Of a stretch of DNA of 64,000 nucleotides, positions 61,979-64,000 are shown piece after piece; positions within the stretch are counted from its first letter, which is position 1, and every line of letters begins with the position of its first letter. The notes below the pieces were generated by a model, which saw only the letters and a program-made list of their open reading frames with translations, was not told the origin of the DNA and ran no database searches. Source of the DNA: an uncultured Candidatus Melainabacteria bacterium (lineage in GTDB: Bacteria; Cyanobacteriota; Vampirovibrionia; Gastranaerophilales; Gastranaerophilaceae); contig CAKUXO010000002.1 in NCBI GenBank assembly GCA_934700385.1, positions 35,255 to 99,254 on the forward strand. The letters are read 5' to 3'. Both the position numbers and the translations under genes were made by a program.

Positions 61979-63208
61979 ATGAACGAATTATTAATGCCAG
62001 CTGGCAGTATTGAAAAAATGAATTATGCTTTTGCTTATGGTGCAGACGCAGTTTACTTAGGACTTGTTGATTTTTCACTTCGAGCTTTAAGAAAAGGTGA
62101 ATTAATTGATGAAACAAACCTTAAAAAAGCGGTCGAAATAGCTAATTCTTTAAATAAAAAAGTATATTGTACTCTTAACATTTTTGCTTATGATGATGAC
62201 ATTAAAAAATTAAGAGAAAAAATTGATGTTATTAATGACGCTAAGCCCCATGCTTTAATTATAAGTGATTTTGGGGTTTATCGAGTTGTTAAAAAATATT
62301 GTAAAGATATCGATATCCATATTTCAACTCAAACAAACATTCTAAATTCTGAAGCTGTTAAATTTTGGAGAGATATGGGCGCAACTCGTGCAATTTTAGC
62401 TCGTGAGTTATCTTATCCTCAAATTGAAAAAATAAGAAAAGAAGTTCCTGATATCGAGCTTGAAATGTTCGTCCATGGCGCTCAATGTATGGGTTATTCA
62501 GGTAGATGTCTTTTATCTGACTATATGACAAAAGGTGAAAGACAAGCAAACCACGGCAATTGTGCTCAGGCATGCCGTTGGAGTTATAAACTTCTAGAAG
62601 AAACTCGCCCAAATGAATATTATGAGATAATTCAAGATGATAAAGGTAGCCACATTATGTCAACAAAAGATTTATGTTTGGCTCATTATATTAAAAAACT
62701 TGTTAATCTTGGCATAGATTCATTTAAAGTTGAAGGAAGAACAAAAAGTTTGTATTATGTTTCAGCGGTTGCAAAAACATATCGCATGCTTATAGATAAT
62801 AAAATAACTTCTGATTTTGCTTATCAAGAACTTTTAAAAGTTGGTAATCGTGGATATTGTGAAGGATTTTTTAATGAAAATAATAATTCTTCATCATATT
62901 CTTATGATATATCTAAAGGGCTCGCTGGAGCAGACTTTTTAGGAATTTGTTTAGAAAAAAATGATGAAAATACATTTAAGGTTTTAATTAAAAATAAAAT
63001 CCTTTTAAATGATGAAATAGAAGTAATCACCCCTAATTATTCTGATATTGTTAAAGTTACTAAAATAACTCATCCTAAAAAAGGTGAAGTAGATACTGCT
63101 AACACAAACGATGAAATCTATCTAACTTTAGATGGAACTAACTCTGATTGGAAAAAAGAATTTAACTTTGCTTTATTTAGAACTAAAGGTTTAAAGGAGT
63201 TTAATTAA
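61979..63208 (+). CDS. U32-family protein, TrhP/YegQ-like (tRNA hydroxylation)
   Basis: A 409-residue protein of the U32 family. The start is LMPAGSIEKMNYAFAYGADAVYLG; the key segment ELEMFVHGAQCMGYSGRCLLSDYM followed by GNCAQACRWSY holds the conserved cysteines expected to bind an Fe-S cluster. YegQ/TrhP makes the 5-hydroxyuridine at tRNA position 34 from prephenate, which fits the aroH gene in the window only loosely. Historically called a collagenase. The start has no obvious ribosome-binding site. Confidence 0.9.
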   Translation: MNELLMPAGSIEKMNYAFAYGADAVYLGLVDFSLRALRKGELIDETNLKKAVEIANSLNKKVYCTLNIFAYDDDIKKLREKIDVINDAKPHALIISDFGVYRVVKKYCKDIDIHISTQTNILNSEAVKFWRDMGATRAILARELSYPQIEKIRKEVPDIELEMFVHGAQCMGYSGRCLLSDYMTKGERQANHGNCAQACRWSYKLLEETRPNEYYEIIQDDKGSHIMSTKDLCLAHYIKKLVNLGIDSFKVEGRTKSLYYVSAVAKTYRMLIDNKITSDFAYQELLKVGNRGYCEGFFNENNNSSSYSYDISKGLAGADFLGICLEKNDENTFKVLIKNKILLNDEIEVITPNYSDIVKVTKITHPKKGEVDTANTNDEIYLTLDGTNSDWKKEFNFALFRTKGLKEFN

Positions 63209-63687
63209 TGTTTTTAAAACCTGATTATAACTTAAATTCAATATATGAAATTGATGTTTATGATTTAAAAAGAAAAGGAATAAAAGCGCTTTTCTTTGAC
63301 CTTGATTCAACTTTAATGAAATCAAAATCAGGTAAGTTTGCCTATAAAACACTTCAATTTTTAAACGATTTAAGTTCTAATTTTAAACTTGCAATAATTT
63401 CAAATAATAAAAATAAAAAATATCTTGAGCTTGTTAAAAATCAAACTTCAATCCCTGTTTATTTTGAAGCAAAAAAACCTTCAACTAAAACTCTTTTAAA
63501 AGCATGTAATGAATTTGAAATTGATCCTAAAAATGTTGCTATGGTTGGAGATAGACCCCTAAGTGATATTTTAGGCGGAAAAAAAGCCGGCATGGTTACA
63601 GTTCTTGTAGATTCAATTTCAAAAGATGAAGAAGCCTTAATTGTTCGTTTTGCAAGATTTTTAGAAAGACTTGCAATTAAAAAATAA
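63208..63687 (+). CDS. YqeG-family HAD phosphatase
   Basis: A 159-residue HAD superfamily (subclass IIIA) protein. Motif I is FFDLDSTLM with nucleophile D31 and D33; motif II is IISNNKNKK; the conserved Lys is in KKPSTKTLL; motif IV is MVGDRPLSDILGG. It matches YqeG of Bacillus and relatives, whose physiological substrate is not settled (phosphatidylglycerophosphate phosphatase activity is known in relatives). It overlaps the U32-type gene by one base, and a strong terminator follows. Confidence 0.93.
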   Translation: MFLKPDYNLNSIYEIDVYDLKRKGIKALFFDLDSTLMKSKSGKFAYKTLQFLNDLSSNFKLAIISNNKNKKYLELVKNQTSIPVYFEAKKPSTKTLLKACNEFEIDPKNVAMVGDRPLSDILGGKKAGMVTVLVDSISKDEEALIVRFARFLERLAIKK

Positions 63688-63721
63688 ATTTATTATTCAA
63701 ATTAGTATTAATGACATTATA

Positions 63722-63750
63722 CCTTGGTTGGAAACAACCAAGGCTTTTTA
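63722..63750 (+). terminator. Terminator after the YqeG gene
   Basis: CCTTGGTTG and CAACCAAGG around a GAAA tetraloop, followed by CTTTTT. Confidence 0.95.
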
Positions 63751-64000
63751 TTGCAAAGTTCAAAAATATTATTATTGTTGATTATCCACTTATCTAATTG
63801 ACAAATTATTAACTTTTGTAAATTAAACAAAACAAACCACTTGCAATTAAACTTTGATGTAATACTATATAAATTGTGGACGGCACGAGAGCCCGAGACG
63901 AAAAACAAATTATCAGCTCAATGAAAATTAAACCCTTGACATTAATTCTTGAAGTGATAATGTAGTAAATGCGGACAACGAAGTCCGAGTGGTTCCCACC
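63743..64000 (+). other. Gene-free right edge with two promoter-like elements and a repeated initial motif
   Basis: No plausible gene is visible. TTGCAA (63841-63846) and TACTAT (63863-63868), 16 bases apart, precede GGAC..ACGAGAG..CCGAG (63878-63897). TTGACA (63936-63941) and TAATGT (63958-63963), also 16 apart, precede GGAC..ACGAAG..CCGAG (63973-63989). In both, GGAC begins 15 bases after the first base of the -10. This looks like tandem promoters for one or two RNA-first transcripts that continue beyond the window. Confidence 0.45.

Noticed and set aside
63717..63908. Open frame on the minus strand after the YqeG gene
   Set aside because: It covers the terminator and both promoter-like elements and has no ribosome-binding site or recognisable product.
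63841..64000. Guanidine-II (mini-ykkC) riboswitch from the two ACGA-containing hairpins
   Set aside because: The loops are hexamers, not ACGR tetraloops on tight stems, and the two hairpins are about 90 bases apart, beyond the usual spacing.
63965..64000. tRNA-Ser-like start (CCGAGTGGTT) at the right edge
   Set aside because: The D-stem partner is missing (CCCACC instead of GGA/GGC-type pairing), and the sequence ends before an anticodon arm.
1..64000. CRISPR array, insertion sequence or phage genes
   Set aside because: No direct-repeat/spacer array, transposase, integrase or terminal inverted repeat was seen; gene content and AT-rich composition appear uniform.

Overview
The window is a strongly AT-rich bacterial chromosome segment, densely coded on both strands, with standard-code genes, short intergenic gaps and many intrinsic hairpin terminators. 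A TolC-type outer-membrane efflux component, an undecaprenyl-phosphate sugar-phosphate transferase and tripartite export genes point to a Gram-negative envelope. A Ycf45-type ATPase with an R3H domain (a cyanobacterial-lineage protein), a DivK-like response regulator, PPi-dependent phosphofructokinase and a BioC/BioG biotin route together suggest a non-photosynthetic relative of Cyanobacteria (Melainabacteria/Vampirovibrionia, probably gut Gastranaerophilales). This is an inference from gene content and composition; no rRNA gene lies in the window.

Layout. 1-3.2 kb: end of a radical SAM/B12-type protein, then a response regulator, histidine kinase and winged-helix regulator. 3.3-16.3 kb: two glycoside-hydrolase-like proteins, a glycosyltransferase, L28, MnmA, a DUF2229 protein, a large M16 peptidase and an NhaP2-like antiporter. 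16.4-22 kb: ThiS, NadA, a tiny SprA-like metalloprotease domain, glutamate dehydrogenase and a 698-residue protein ending in a minimal kinase-like domain. 22-28 kb: a possible structured RNA, an NFACT/RqcH protein, PPi-PFK, a GGDEF protein with a large insertion, and YchF. 28-31 kb: a GtrA / UbiA-type DPPR synthase / GT-C membrane operon. 31-38 kb: XRE regulators, Ycf45-R3H ATPase with a YgjP-type metallopeptidase, a small secreted protein, PheT and a membrane protein. 38-43 kb: def-fmt-aroH and an M16 active/inactive peptidase pair. 43-48 kb: a biotin cluster (bioF-bioG-bioC, bioD, bioB). 48-57 kb: a large EF-hand/coiled-coil protein, a WecA-type transferase, GlyA, TypA and a CNT nucleoside transporter. 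57-61 kb: a MarR-controlled tripartite efflux system with a perfect operator palindrome. 61-64 kb: a secreted serpin-like protein, a U32-type tRNA-hydroxylation-like protein, a YqeG phosphatase, and an unexplained stretch with two promoter-like elements and repeated initial sequences at the right edge.

The most unusual signals are: (1) at least five, perhaps six, functionally unrelated proteins share an Asn-rich leader, five of them with a short aromatic F-[KNS]-[GRA]-like motif, suggesting a common targeting or sorting tag; (2) a secreted protein whose C-terminal third carries serpin hinge and reactive-loop hallmarks; (3) a tagged protein with a miniature kinase-like domain; (4) a three-hairpin intergenic element; (5) duplicated promoter/leader elements at the right edge.
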